Source: Stictocephala bisonia
Taxonomy: Eukaryota; Arthropoda; Insecta; Hemiptera; Membracidae
DNA length: 64,000 nucleotides
Assembly (NCBI GenBank): GCA_035578905.1
Contig: JAQJVL010000001.1
Coordinates: forward strand, 5,760,992 to 5,824,991
Direction of reading: 5' to 3'
Below the pieces are notes generated by a model. It saw only the letters and a list, made by a program, of their open reading frames with translations, was not told the origin of the DNA and did no database searches. Positions 1 through 9,505 of this stretch are shown here, in pieces. The translations under genes and the position numbers were made by a program. Every line of letters starts with the position of its first letter. The stretch's first letter is position 1.

Positions 1-53
1 TAAGGGGCAAACCCAGTTTAATTGGGATACCTATATCCGTTAAGACGGATATA

Positions 54-345
54 GGTATACTATTAAGAAGGAGAAGAAGTGCGGTGAAGTTGTGTGGCGT
101 TTTGTTGTTCGTGTGGTGGAATAGTTATAACTAAAAATCGTGAACATATTGGAGAAGAGACTCATAATACATGTGTTCCTGATGTGGCTGCTCAAGAAGT
201 CCACAAGGCTATTGCACAGGGAAAGAAGAGAGCCCGGGAATAAACTGAAAAATCCATTTCACAGGTTGGTTTGTATTTTTATTAGTATGCTGAGTTTAGT
301 AAGAATGTATTTAGTATATTTTTTTAAAGTTGTATTTTATTAGAC
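54..345 (+). pseudogene. FLYWCH zinc-finger part of a MULE transposase relic
   Basis: Conceptual translation in two frames gives a FLYWCH-like finger. YTIKKEKKCGEVVWRF is read from about 60, and after a frame change ITKNREHIGEETHNT is followed by PDVAAQEVHKAIAQGKKRARE. The aromatic-W-x core, the xTK strand, the histidine region and the basic KKRARE tail are all typical of FLYWCH fingers fused to Mutator-like (MULE) transposases in arthropods. In that family the finger is thought to bind element DNA. A stop and a frameshift interrupt it, so it is dead. The transposase core follows on the same strand about 300 bp downstream, so both probably come from one element. Confidence 0.7.
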
Positions 346-654
346 TAGCTGGATACCTGTCCTCCGTACGGGTAAATAGTACATGAGGGGTTTCGGAATG
401 TATGGATGGATACATGTCAAATTGACTAACAAAAATTTTATAGTAAGATAATCAAGTTTATAGGCAACCTATAGTCCTCATTTTAATGTATACAATCTTA
501 ATACAACAATTAAGTAATATCAACAACAATAAGGGACCGTAGTGGTGGAATACCAAGTTAAATTTTGAAAGTTTTATTAGCCTAAAGCCTTGTTGTTTCA
601 AATTTTTGGCTAAGAATTCAATCCTCTTCTGCAATCCGGATTTGAACTAGTCAC
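346..654. other. Unassigned spacer inside the MULE relic
   Basis: AT-rich sequence between the finger and the transposase core. No coding similarity or repeat unit was recognised. It may be decayed linker sequence or a later insertion. Confidence 0.3.
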
Positions 655-1700
655 AAAAATGCCTCAATTATACAACTGCAAGTCTACTCTACACAGACAG
701 CGAAGGGATGCTCAGGGAGTCAGGCTGAATCCAATAATTGAGATGACGTTGAGCTGGACTCTGAAACTTTGAAAATGACAGATGGAAATCCTGCTGGCTA
801 ACGACTGTGATGGTGAGCGCATACTTATATTTGCCAGTTCCACAGGAAAACTGCATTGAAAGAACACAAAACTTTTTTCATGGATGGCACCTTCAAGAGT
901 GTAAGCAAACAATTTTCGCAGTTGTACACCATCCATGTAGATTTAGGAAGCACTGTGGAAGAAACGAACGTAACCCCCGTATTGTTCGCATTACTTCCTG
1001 ACAAGAGAAAGACAACTTATATTCATCTCTTTTACGTCATTCTTCGGGTGATTCCAGACTGGCCACCTGAGGCAGTGAACGCAGATTTCGAAGCTGCAGT
1101 GATCGAAGCTATCAACAGTGTATTTCCTGCTGCAGAATTTTATGGGTGTTTTTTTTTTTTTCTCAGTGTCTTTGGAGGAAAGTACAAAACCTTGGGCTGG
1201 CCAACGATTACACCACACGGCAGGAAATACGAGACTCCGTGAGAATGTGCGCTGCTCTGGCCTTTTTAAAGGCGACAGATGTTGAGAAAGGCTACACATC
1301 TACAGTGTTGCTGTAGGATATGAAAAGCTCAATGAGTTTTTGACTATAGTATTTTGTAGACCAGTGGTTAGAAAACCCTCATTTACCAAATGAAACATGG
1401 AATTGTACCGGCAGGTGACATCGTACCAACAATGATGTGGAAGGATGGAACTATCGCTTGAATGGAATTGTTAGAAAACCACACCCTCGAATAAAAAATG
1501 TAATCATGACGTTAAAAAAGAAGCAAAATATTCTGACACTAAACAAATCAGGATTGACCTAAATTTAGAAGGTCTGAAGAGAAGAAAAAAGTATATTGTC
1601 ATCGATAATACACTCGAAAGAGCCACTGAACATTTGAAGAAGACAAGTGAAATTAATAAGTTTTTGAGGAACGTCTCTTATATAGTAAAAATCAATTAAG
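655..1700 (+). pseudogene. MULE transposase core, decayed
   Basis: Reading through frameshifts gives, in order, MPQLYNCKSTLHRQRR (the linker after the finger), NDCDGERILIFASS, FFMDGTFKSV, LYTIHV, PVLFALLPDK and DFEAAVIEAINSVFPAAEF followed by GC. This is the MULE transposase block, with its first catalytic Asp expected in MDGTF and another in DFE. At 1147-1160 an expanded T run shifts the frame where the family has a conserved aromatic/His stretch. After it the next frame resumes with CLWRKVQNLGLANDY and RMCAALAFLKATDVE. A tail around 1380-1500 reads WNC...NNDVEGWNYRLN, matching the family's late W-x-H helix region. Multiple stops make it inactive. Founder length would be around 450-550 residues. 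No terminal inverted repeats were identified. Confidence 0.8.
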
Positions 1701-2059
1701 GAGGAACAAGAAAGGACATCAGCTGCTGCATACATTGTACACACTGTATGTATATATTTGTAAATAGACTCAACACCTGACAAGGCTGAAAGGCCGCTTT
1801 TTTCATTGCCAGATTTGGATTGTGTTTTTAATCAAACCTTTCTAGTAATGTGAAAATTGGCTGAACTTGTTATAGCATTCTCATTTATAGCATCATAGCT
1901 GTCCTGAGGAACGCAGTAGATAGTGAGTATATTATTTAGTTTAAGTTATTATAGACCTGTCATACTGTCAATCATAGGTGGTGGGACGAAATAGCACTAG
2001 TGGGCAGGTAGAGAGTTAACCATCACCCTCGTATATCGTGCAAACGGGACGAGATGGCA

Positions 2060-2330
2060 CGACACGATGATAGAATGAAGTGTGGAATGGAAGGGTTGAG
2101 GGAATTCCAGTACCTGAGGGAGTTGAGAGGTGTGTTCAGGTGCAAAGGTTAATATTACATGTGAAAAGGAATTGCTCCCTATTTTAGTGTACATGGTAAC
2201 AATGTTCCTCTATAGTAGACTGGAATGTGGGAGGAAGGACTGAGTCGGAAATTCCAGTACCTGATGGAGTTAAGAGTCATGTTCAGAGGTAAGAGTTTAT
2301 AATACATGCACGATGGAATAGCTTACCAGT
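2060..2330. repeat. Tandem dimer of a ~150-bp dispersed repeat
   Basis: Two diverged units share ATTCCAGTACCTGA and a GAGTT(A/G)AGAG block about 146 bp apart (near 2103 and 2249), then a GTTCAG(A/G)GTAAG-like segment and TTTATAATACATG. The same unit reappears as a dimer near 6.25-6.5 kb. The second unit abuts the 36-bp minisatellite. Confidence 0.55.
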
Positions 2331-2625
2331 ACCCACCCGCCAACCCATACACGTACAGTGGTACTGACCCACCCGCCCACCCATACACGTACAGTGTTAT
2401 TGACCCACCCACCCACCCATACACGTACAGTGGTACTGACCCACCCACCCACCCATACACGTACAGTGGTACTGACCCACCCACCCACCCATACACGTAT
2501 AGTGTTATTGACCCACCCGCCCACCCATACACGTAAAGTACCACTGTACGTGTATGGGTGGGCGGGTGGGTCAATACCACCGTACGTGTATGAGTGGGCT
2601 GGTGGGTCAATACCACCGTACGTGT
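2326..2625. repeat. 36-bp minisatellite with head-to-head inversion
   Basis: The unit is CCATACACGTACAGTGGTAC followed by TGACCCACCCGCCCAC. Units start exactly 36 bp apart (ACGTACAGTG at 2351, 2387 and on). At about 2536-2545 the orientation flips, and the array continues as TACGTGTATGGGTGGG to about 2625. Because 36 is divisible by three, all frames stay open with a 12-residue period, producing misleading ORFs on both strands. Members of this family recur at many places in the window. Confidence 0.93.
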
Positions 2626-2634
2626 TGTAGTACT

Positions 2635-2990
2635 ATGCAGAATTGGTGTCGAGTTATGTAAAAATTGAGGTGTCTAGTAGTTCTTTAGTTTGCCGTGCGG
2701 GTGGTTGCACCAGCACCATTTTCAGTCCCTCCCCTTATTCTCCTCTTAGTCCTGAAGGTATAGATCTTATTGAATTCTTTCAGTACAGTAGTGCCTCCTG
2801 ACATCGTATTTCTGGAGGAGCTATATTGCACAGCACCGGGAGCCAAGGTAGTGAAGTTGCCATTAGAGTAATATTAATAGCTCTCATGGCTCTAAGTTGG
2901 ACATCAATCGCTTTTGTATGTACGCTTGGACAATAAGCTTGTCCAAGAATCTTACAGATTCTTTTTGTTGCAATACTCAACACTCAGTGT
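2635..2990 (-). pseudogene. Non-LTR retrotransposon RT C-terminal relic
   Basis: On the minus strand the translation includes AIDVQLRAMRAINITLMATS, PWLPVLCNIAPPEIR and a following RQTKELLDTS-like segment. This matches the region after the RT palm of jockey/CR1-type elements, whose usual form is VD.QLN..MR..SGT..PTP.PWLPVLSNI.PP..RR. The fragment starts and ends without element boundaries and contains stops. It is a short dead piece. A second fragment of the same family lies at 5.2-5.4 kb on the same strand. Confidence 0.75.
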
Positions 2991-3959
2991 AATTAGTGTA
3001 TTACTTAAACTTACATATTTTGGAGGATCGATACAATTCAGAACAGTCCCCTTTATATCTTTATTACGAATATTTTTAAACATAAACCCTTAAAGTCATT
3101 GTAAAAATAGGGAATAAATTATGAAATTTCGTTGTTATTTTCATTCATCAAAAAGATATCGATCGATGAGATATGGGCGAATATGAAGAACGAATGAGTG
3201 TGATGATTGTAGATGAACGAGTGTAGTCATTGTTACTAAATAACGTTCTATGTTCCTTAACAAGAACCATTTATCGATAGCCAAATAGCAAGGGTATGTA
3301 AGGGATTTACAGCTTAACGTGGAATCCAAACTACGTAGTATTGGTCTGATTTGCAGCTAAACTAACAAGCCTGATACTCAGTTCTCTTCCCTAAACAACA
3401 TCCGAACACTGACTACCACTCAACAAGGACACCCCAGACTTATCCAGTAGTTTCCCCGTCGATGGCAACCGTTGAGCACACGCCGTGTAAGTATTAAAAT
3501 GACCGAGTATATATCCTATCACCTACGATCTCCACAACATATTTACGGCAAATGTATTTATGTAATATGTAATTATGTAAATATGTACAACATATGTACT
3601 AAATCTTCAGTCCACCAATATTTTTAGACAACGGCAGAATGATTCCCATACAATTTATTTAGAGCCATCTGCGATCATGTAAGACATTGTTCTCAAATGA
3701 AACATGAAATTCTTAAATGCTTTATATTTGAACTATTGTTTAGTGTAAACCACGTAGACAAAACACCACGAAGTGTTATGGTCATTAGAATTATATTAAC
3801 ACTTTAACATTTGCGAGATACACTAAAGTTGGACCTTTAATCAGTTAAGATGTTTACTACTAGTTGCATTCCTGTCTTATTCTCGTCCTTATTCTTGTCC
3901 CCCATAAAAAAGGGTCGCTACTACTGTACGTGTATAGCGGCGGTTTCATAGCCAGCTTT
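2991..3959. other. AT-rich non-coding sequence
   Basis: No gene or array was recognised. At about 3924-3938 there is a solitary CTGTACGTGTATAGCGG, which looks like one isolated unit of the 36-bp minisatellite in reverse orientation. Confidence 0.4.
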
Positions 3960-4180
3960 TTGCAGAATCTCTGGTGAGAGCACCCAACCATACTCTGACA
4001 AAATTACTCACCGCCATGAATCGTAATGACGTCAGGATGGTTTTTGCGTATATTACTGGATACAGCCACTTCAGGAAACATCTGGCAAAGATTGGTCTCT
4101 ACAGTGAAGACACCAGTTGCGGTGAGGCTCTTGGGTCCACCGAACTCTTCACGTTAATGGAAGATGTTATTTTCTAAATG
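3960..4180 (+). pseudogene. RNase H C-terminal relic of a non-LTR element (likely)
   Basis: The 67-codon frame contains YITGYSHFRKHLAKIGLYSE, followed by a CGEA segment, LGSTE and LFTLMEDVIF. This parallels the common LINE RNase H tail: (L/T)TGH..L..HL...GL...., then C..CG..ET..H....C. The cysteines are mostly lost and no upstream RNase H catalytic region is visible. It ends just before the foldback element. Assignment rests on the TGYSHFRKHL..IGL pattern only. Confidence 0.55.
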
Positions 4181-4195
4181 TAAGTCACTCTGCAC

Positions 4196-5216
4196 TGTAA
4201 ACCTTTGAGGTTTACTTAACGGCAACACTAGATTGTACAAGATTCCCTCATAATTACAAACATTTATAATAACATTTTAATAACAATAATAATAATAAAA
4301 AAAGATTAACAGTAAGAATGAGAGAGGTTTTATTACAACAGGAAATACAGTACAGGAAGTGGAGTAGGTAAAATTTGAGTAGGATATCCTGAGAGTGTTA
4401 ACTCAGAAAGCAAGAGACCGGATGTCAAGGAAGCAGGGTCAGCACTGTAGACATAATAATCAGAATAATAAGATTTTAGACTCACCAAAAAATAGGCCGA
4501 TGAATGCTGATGCGGGGGAGAATCAGCAGAAGCTCCGGAGAGGAGGAGGTCCCGCCCATCACGAAAACGGGCGTATAGGGTGATCCGTAATAGGACCACC
4601 GATAATTAATAATTTGTATTTCCGAAATTACCTAGGTAGTTGGACCTCCAGGTGCTGGTCCTCCCTATTGGTCTATTTCCTGAAGTCCTATCACTTCCAG
4701 ATCTCTACTCTCACTCCCTTTTTCTTTTCCAACTCATTCCCTAGTATCTCATCTCCCCTGCTACTCACTGGGCACGCCTCCAATTTCAGAAATACCTATT
4801 ATTATCGGTTGTCCTATTACGGATCACCCTATAGGCCCGTTGTCGTGATGGGCGGGACCTCCTCCTCTCCGGAGCTTCAGATGATTCTCCGCCGCATCAA
4901 CATTCAATGGCCTCATTTTTGGTGATTCTAAAATTTTATTATTCTGATTATCATGTGTACAGTGCTGACTCTGCTTCCTTGACATCCGATCCCTTGCTTT
5001 CTGAGTTAACACTCTCAGGATGTCCTACTGAAATTTTACGTACTCCACTTCCTCTACCGTATTTCCTGTTGTAATAAAACCTCTTTCTCATTCTTACTGT
5101 TAATCTTTTTTTTTTATTATTATTGTTATTATCAAAATGTTATTATAAATGTTTGTAATTATGAGGGAATCTTGTACAATCTAGTGTTGCCGTTAAGTAA
5201 ACCTCAAAGGTTTACA
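4196..5216. mobile_element. 1,021-bp foldback element
   Basis: The left arm (4196-4629) and right arm (4782-5216) are long inverted repeats of about 435 bp, around 90% identical by eye, separated by a pyrimidine-rich loop of about 150 bp. The ends are TGTAAACC...GGTTTACA, and GCAC flanks both sides (4192-4195 and 5217-5220), a candidate 4-bp target duplication. Each terminus is itself a small hairpin, GTAAACC-5 nt-GGTTTAC. Both arms keep a similar 62-codon open frame beginning MLTQKARDRMSRKQ. Differences between the two copies mostly change amino acids, so this does not look like a selected protein. No transposase is encoded; it is presumably mobilised in trans. Confidence 0.85.
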
Positions 5217-5222
5217 GCACGT

Positions 5223-5440
5223 TTTGGGATATCTCGCAAAATGGAGAGATTCGGAGTAGATAGGATTTGTCATCCTCCGAGAAGTGGCCTCTTGTGTGTT
5301 ATATCCACAGCACTGGAAGCCATGGTGGTGGGGTTGCAATGAGGAAGCCGCTGATCTAATTTAGTTGTATATCAACCTCTCGTACATGTGTACTGTTAAG
5401 CCACACAGGAGCACAATATTCAGCAGTGGAATAAACCAGG
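5223..5440 (-). pseudogene. Non-LTR RT relic adjoining the foldback
   Basis: The minus-strand translation gives STAEYCAPVWLNSTHVREVD, then IQLN, a stop, SGFLIATPPPWLPVLW. This is the post-palm segment of the same jockey/CR1-like RT family as the 2.6-3.0 kb relic. It ends close to the foldback terminus at 5216, and its expected continuation is not found on the other side of the foldback, so simple insertion into an intact copy is not shown. Stops and lost codons make it inactive. Confidence 0.75.
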
Positions 5441-6244
5441 GGCAAAAATGTAGTACGTAGGACTATAATGGTTAAAATATAATTATTTTGTATAACATAC
5501 ATTCAATTTTCTTATGGATTCATGTTAATATTGTATTTTTTAGAACGTAAAGGTAATATTTTTTTTGTTTAACGTAAATACGAAAATGGCAAGAAAAATA
5601 ATAAAACATTCCACAGTGAGAAAAATATAACAATCTGAGAAATTATGCAATAACAATCAAGTCACTCGATAGCTATAGTTCAATAGGTCAATAGTTCGAT
5701 TTAACTACGTTCATCTCTTTATAGAACATTTTCTATTTATGCCGTTTTTACTGTATTCTAAGAATGTTCAGCCGATATCTCGTTGCAACAATGTACAAGT
5801 ATCATTATGTAAAACTAACCAGAATAAACTCTTTACGCTCGCTCGATCATTCTGAATCGTAATCACTATTACGTTGGTGATGGGTGGATTAAAAATAAAT
5901 AACTAATTCATTATTAAGTACAAATAAATAAACTGTATCCCTACTATGTAAATGATATAAAAAACATTCTTCCTTTCCTCCTTTCTTCCTTAGACGATAA
6001 ATTTACAATTTCCAAAACAAATAAATTTAAATGGTTTTACTCAGACCGACGGAAACTTAAGCAAGCAAATAATGCATATTAATCTACCTTGCTAAGATGT
6101 TCGCTGCTACTTGAATACAATATTAGCTCTGTGCTTGAATGATGTATGCACTTAATGGCGTCTCCCTTCATCTTGCAGGAAACTCCACTAATGTGTTCTA
6201 CAATGATCACTTGTACAATTTATGTAGAAGGTAATTCTGTTTTC
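5441..6244. other. AT-rich non-coding sequence
   Basis: No ORF of note, array or recognisable mobile element was seen. Confidence 0.35.
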
Positions 6245-6515
6245 TCTGAGATTGACTGAAATGTGGATGGAACGAGAGTTTCATAAATGCCAGCTGCTAA
6301 GAGAGTTGAGAGGTATGTTAAGATTCATAGTTCGTACATTCATAGAATGTAATTACTTGCCCATTTAGAGTGTAAAATGAAATATTGTTTGCCTTTGATT
6401 GACTGAACTGTGGGAGGAGGGTTTGTGTCAGATATGCCAGTAGCTAAGGAAGTTGAGAGATATTTTCAGGTGTAAGGAGTAGTATTATATGTACAATATA
6501 ATGGCTAACCTATAT
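6245..6515. repeat. Second dimer of the ~150-bp dispersed repeat
   Basis: GATTGACTGAA(A/C)TGTGG starts units at about 6250 and 6407, 157 bp apart. Each has a TGCCAG(C/T)(T/A)GCTAAG.(G/A)AGTTGAGAG block and a later GTACA-TATAATGGC-like segment. They align with the dimer at 2.06-2.33 kb but are more diverged. Confidence 0.5.
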
Positions 6516-7089
6516 AAAATTAGTTTTCATTATAATATTTTACTGAGATGTACAGTTGATGTATTCTAAATAAATACTTATATATAAATAGTATAATAAA
6601 TTTGTATACACTTTTTAACGCACAGCTTAATTAAACCCTGCCAGTATTTTTAATAGTTAGACTTATCTAAATATATTAACTTTTAATAATTGGCCTTCAA
6701 TAAACCTTTTCCTACGTTTTACTGAATTTTATGTGTTTGTTTACAAAATCAATGTAAAAATGTAAAATTTTTTGTCAAATGAACTAATTATAAACCTTTT
6801 CATGAAACATACATCAAGGATTTGCTTCAGTATTAATCATGGAAGGTTTAATGGTTTGCTTTTAATTTTTCATTTATTATGTCTTTAAATGAAAGACTAT
6901 TGTGACGAAGGATAAGTTCAATCAATTCATCTGAAAGGAATCAATTGTCAGCAACCGATTGCAATCTAAGTCGAAGTACTTGATTTATTGTTCTTTATAG
7001 ATTTAAAAAAAGTTTATAAGTTATATCCTAATTCTTTCATGTTAAATTATTTATTACGCTTATAACAAATCTTTTACGCATGGATTTGT
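6516..7089. other. AT-rich non-coding sequence
   Basis: Very AT-rich with no recognised feature. Confidence 0.35.
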
Positions 7090-7620
7090 TATAATCTTAA
7101 TTACTGTGTCTGGGTTTAGCATTCCATAAACTACATGCATGGATATGGTATTTACTTAATTAACGGGCATGAGTACATTGGTTTAACATACCCCAAACTA
7201 CAATGCATGAGTCTAGTATTTACTTAATTAACACGCATGAGTACATTGGTCTAACATTCCACCAACTATAATGCATGAGTCTAGTATTTACTTAATTAAC
7301 ACGCATGAGTACATTGGTCTAACATTCCACAAACTATAATGCATAAGTTTTGTATTTCTTTAAATACCGTGCATGAGATGAGTACATTGGTCTAGCGTTC
7401 CACCAACTACAATGCATGAGTCTAGTATTTACTTAATTTACGCGCATGAGTAAATTGGTCTACCGTTCCACTAACTACAATGCGTGGGCATGGTGTTTCC
7501 TTAATTACATGCATGAGATGAGTACATTAGTCTAGAATTCCATCAACTGCAAAGCAATGGTCTGGCATTTCCTTAATTACGTGCATGGGTCTGAAATAAT
7601 CTTAAGTGCCCTGTCTGACA
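7090..7620. repeat. 68-bp tandem array, about 7-8 diverged units
   Basis: GAGTACATTG recurs at 7171, 7239 and 7307, exactly 68 bp apart. Each unit carries AATGCATGAGTCTAGTATTT, ACTTAATTAA and an (A/G)CGCATGAGTACATTGGTCTA block. Edge copies are degenerate and slightly different in length. The paired GCATGAG motifs inside each unit suggest an older ~34-bp half-unit. Confidence 0.85.
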
Positions 7621-8123
7621 TACACTTATGTGCCTGAGACATTGTGATGTGATAAAAAACTAATAAGGTATGTTAAGTCGCAAGTAGTATATCAATCTAC
7701 AGTACTTTGTATAAAAAACAATGGAAAATTCCACAGTTACTTACTAGACACAGGGGAAATTCTTGCACAATCTCTTTTATCACCATATGCATAGGGGCAT
7801 ATTAGTTGATAATATCATTTGAGATATCCAGCATAATGTGTGTAAAAGATTATTCTGATCATCAAACTTAAAGCTCAACCGTCTTCTGAGTCTTTCTCCA
7901 AAGAAAGGGGTTCGTCTTTTATTGAAATTATTGCACTTTTTCAGTGGAACATTTTATAGACCCCTAAATGTTTATAATGATTACAAACCATCATTCGTTC
8001 AATGAACTTAGCAAACCGAAAATTATAATATGTTGTGTGCCCTCATAAAAACATCTAAATTCACCCTTGCAGTGAAAAAACGTGTACAACAAAACAATAT
8101 TTTTCACAGTAAGTATGAAATTT
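7621..8123. other. AT-rich non-coding sequence
   Basis: No gene seen. It is the outer left flank of the inverted-repeat-bracketed telomeric block. Confidence 0.35.
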
Positions 8124-9505
8124 AGGGGTCCCACCTTATGTGCATGATTTTGTTAACTAGTCAATATTAAACCCATGAACCCTAACTATAGAAATGTTTC
8201 TGCGGGATACCAATTTTTGATAAAATTATTGAAAAAAAATATTTTTACATTAAAACTATGTATATTACATTTATATAACGTAGTGTTTTCTCCCTAATAT
8301 GAATATGACATATATTATTCATACAACGAATAATAACTAAGATATTCAACAAAAAGTTGGGTTAGGTTAGGTTAGGTTAGGTTAGGTTAGGTTGGGTTAA
8401 GTTAGGTTGGGTTAGGTTAAGTTGGGTTAGGTTAGGTTAGGTTAGGTTAGGTTAGGTTAGGTTAAGTTAGGTTGGGTTAGGTTAAGTTGGGTTAGGTTAG
8501 GTTAGGTTAGGTTAGGTTGGGTTAAGTTAGGTTGGGTTAGGTTAAATTGGGTTAGGTTAGGTTAGGTTGGGTTAAGTTAGGTTGGGTTAGGTTAAGTTGG
8601 GTTAGGTTAGGTTAGGTTAGGTTGGGTTAAGTTAGGTTGGGTTAGGTTAAGTTGGGTTAGGTTAGGTTAAGTTGGGTTAGGTTAGGTTAGGTTAGGTTAG
8701 GTTAGGTTGGGTTAAGTTAGGTTGGGTTAGGTTAAGTTGGGTTAGGTTAGGTTAGGTTGGGTTGGGTTAGGTTAGGTTAGGTTAGGTTAGGTTGGGTTAG
8801 GTTAGGTTGGGTTAAGTTAGGTTGGGTTAGGTTAGGTTGGGTTAGTTTAGGTTGGGTTAGGTTAGGTTAGGTTAGGTTAGGTTAGGTTAGTTTGGGTTAA
8901 GTTAGGTTGGGTTAGGTTAGGTTGGGTTAGTTTAGGTTGGGTTAGGTTAGGTTATGTTGAGTTACGTTAGTTTAACAGGATAACATTTTATTAAGTTGAT
9001 TCCTAATAAGAACGTTATCCTACGTTAATTATAACATATGCCAGTAACGTTTTAATACTATCTTGTGTGTTATGCATAAGACTTAACACATTTTGACATA
9101 ATTTGAAAAATGTCAATCTTAAGCTAATTAATAAAAATCATAAGCTTAAATTAGGTTAGTATATGTTGACCGTGAATACATATTGCTAATCTAACCTAAG
9201 ATAATCTTACCTAACATAACATAACCTGTTTCGACAAACATCTACTTGTTTGTCATGAACCAATGTTATGTTAACCTAACATAACCAGTTTTATTTGTAG
9301 TGAGAAGAAAGTGATGTCATATTCCACTTTGGAGAAAACTACAAAAGATTAATGTAATATTTCTCATTTCTTTTGTAAAAATCTTTTTCCTTTTCAAAGT
9401 TTTGTCAAAAATCGGTATCTCACGAATCATTTTCTATGGATTCCTGCTTGTTGGGTTGACATTGACTTGTTAAAACAATCGTGACAATCGGATGGGATCC
9501 CTATG
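8124..9505. mobile_element. Inverted-repeat-bracketed element holding (TTAGG)n
   Basis: The left arm (about 8124-8312) and right arm (about 9311-9505) are diverged inverted copies. Shared blocks, read in right-arm orientation, are GTCATATTC, (G/T)GGAGAAAAC.AC, AATGTAATAT, TGTAAAAAT, TCAAAAAT(C/T)GGTATC, then GACATTGAC-like and GGTGGGA(T/C)CCCTA-like ends. The ~1 kb interior holds the TTAGG-like array and, toward the right, CCTAA-type motifs in the opposite orientation (9196-9285). No ORF is present. A foldback or MITE-like element that carries or amplified telomere-like repeats fits; alternatively an inverted duplication formed around an interstitial telomeric tract. No clear target duplication was found. 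Confidence 0.6.
8358..8965 (+). repeat. (TTAGG)n telomere-like array with TTGGG and TTAAG variants
   Basis: About 600 bp of pentamers, mainly GGTTA (TTAGG on this strand), with many TTGGG and TTAAG variants. The variants are not random: the block GTTGGGTTAAGTTAGGTTGG recurs near 8391, 8517, 8567, 8621 and 8706, so the tract expanded partly by copying multi-pentamer blocks. TTAGG is the typical arthropod telomere repeat, but unique sequence lies on both sides, so this is interstitial and not a chromosome end. Confidence 0.92.

Noticed and set aside
4027..4034. TGACGTCA as a second CRE
   Set aside because: It sits inside the RNase H relic with no core promoter elements nearby. Probably chance.
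4395..5012. Two nearly identical 62-residue ORFs in opposite orientation
   Set aside because: They lie in the two arms of the foldback. Differences are mostly amino-acid changing, so no sign of selection for a protein.
8358..8965. Chromosome end
   Set aside because: The TTAGG tract is internal, degenerate and flanked on both sides by long non-telomeric DNA.
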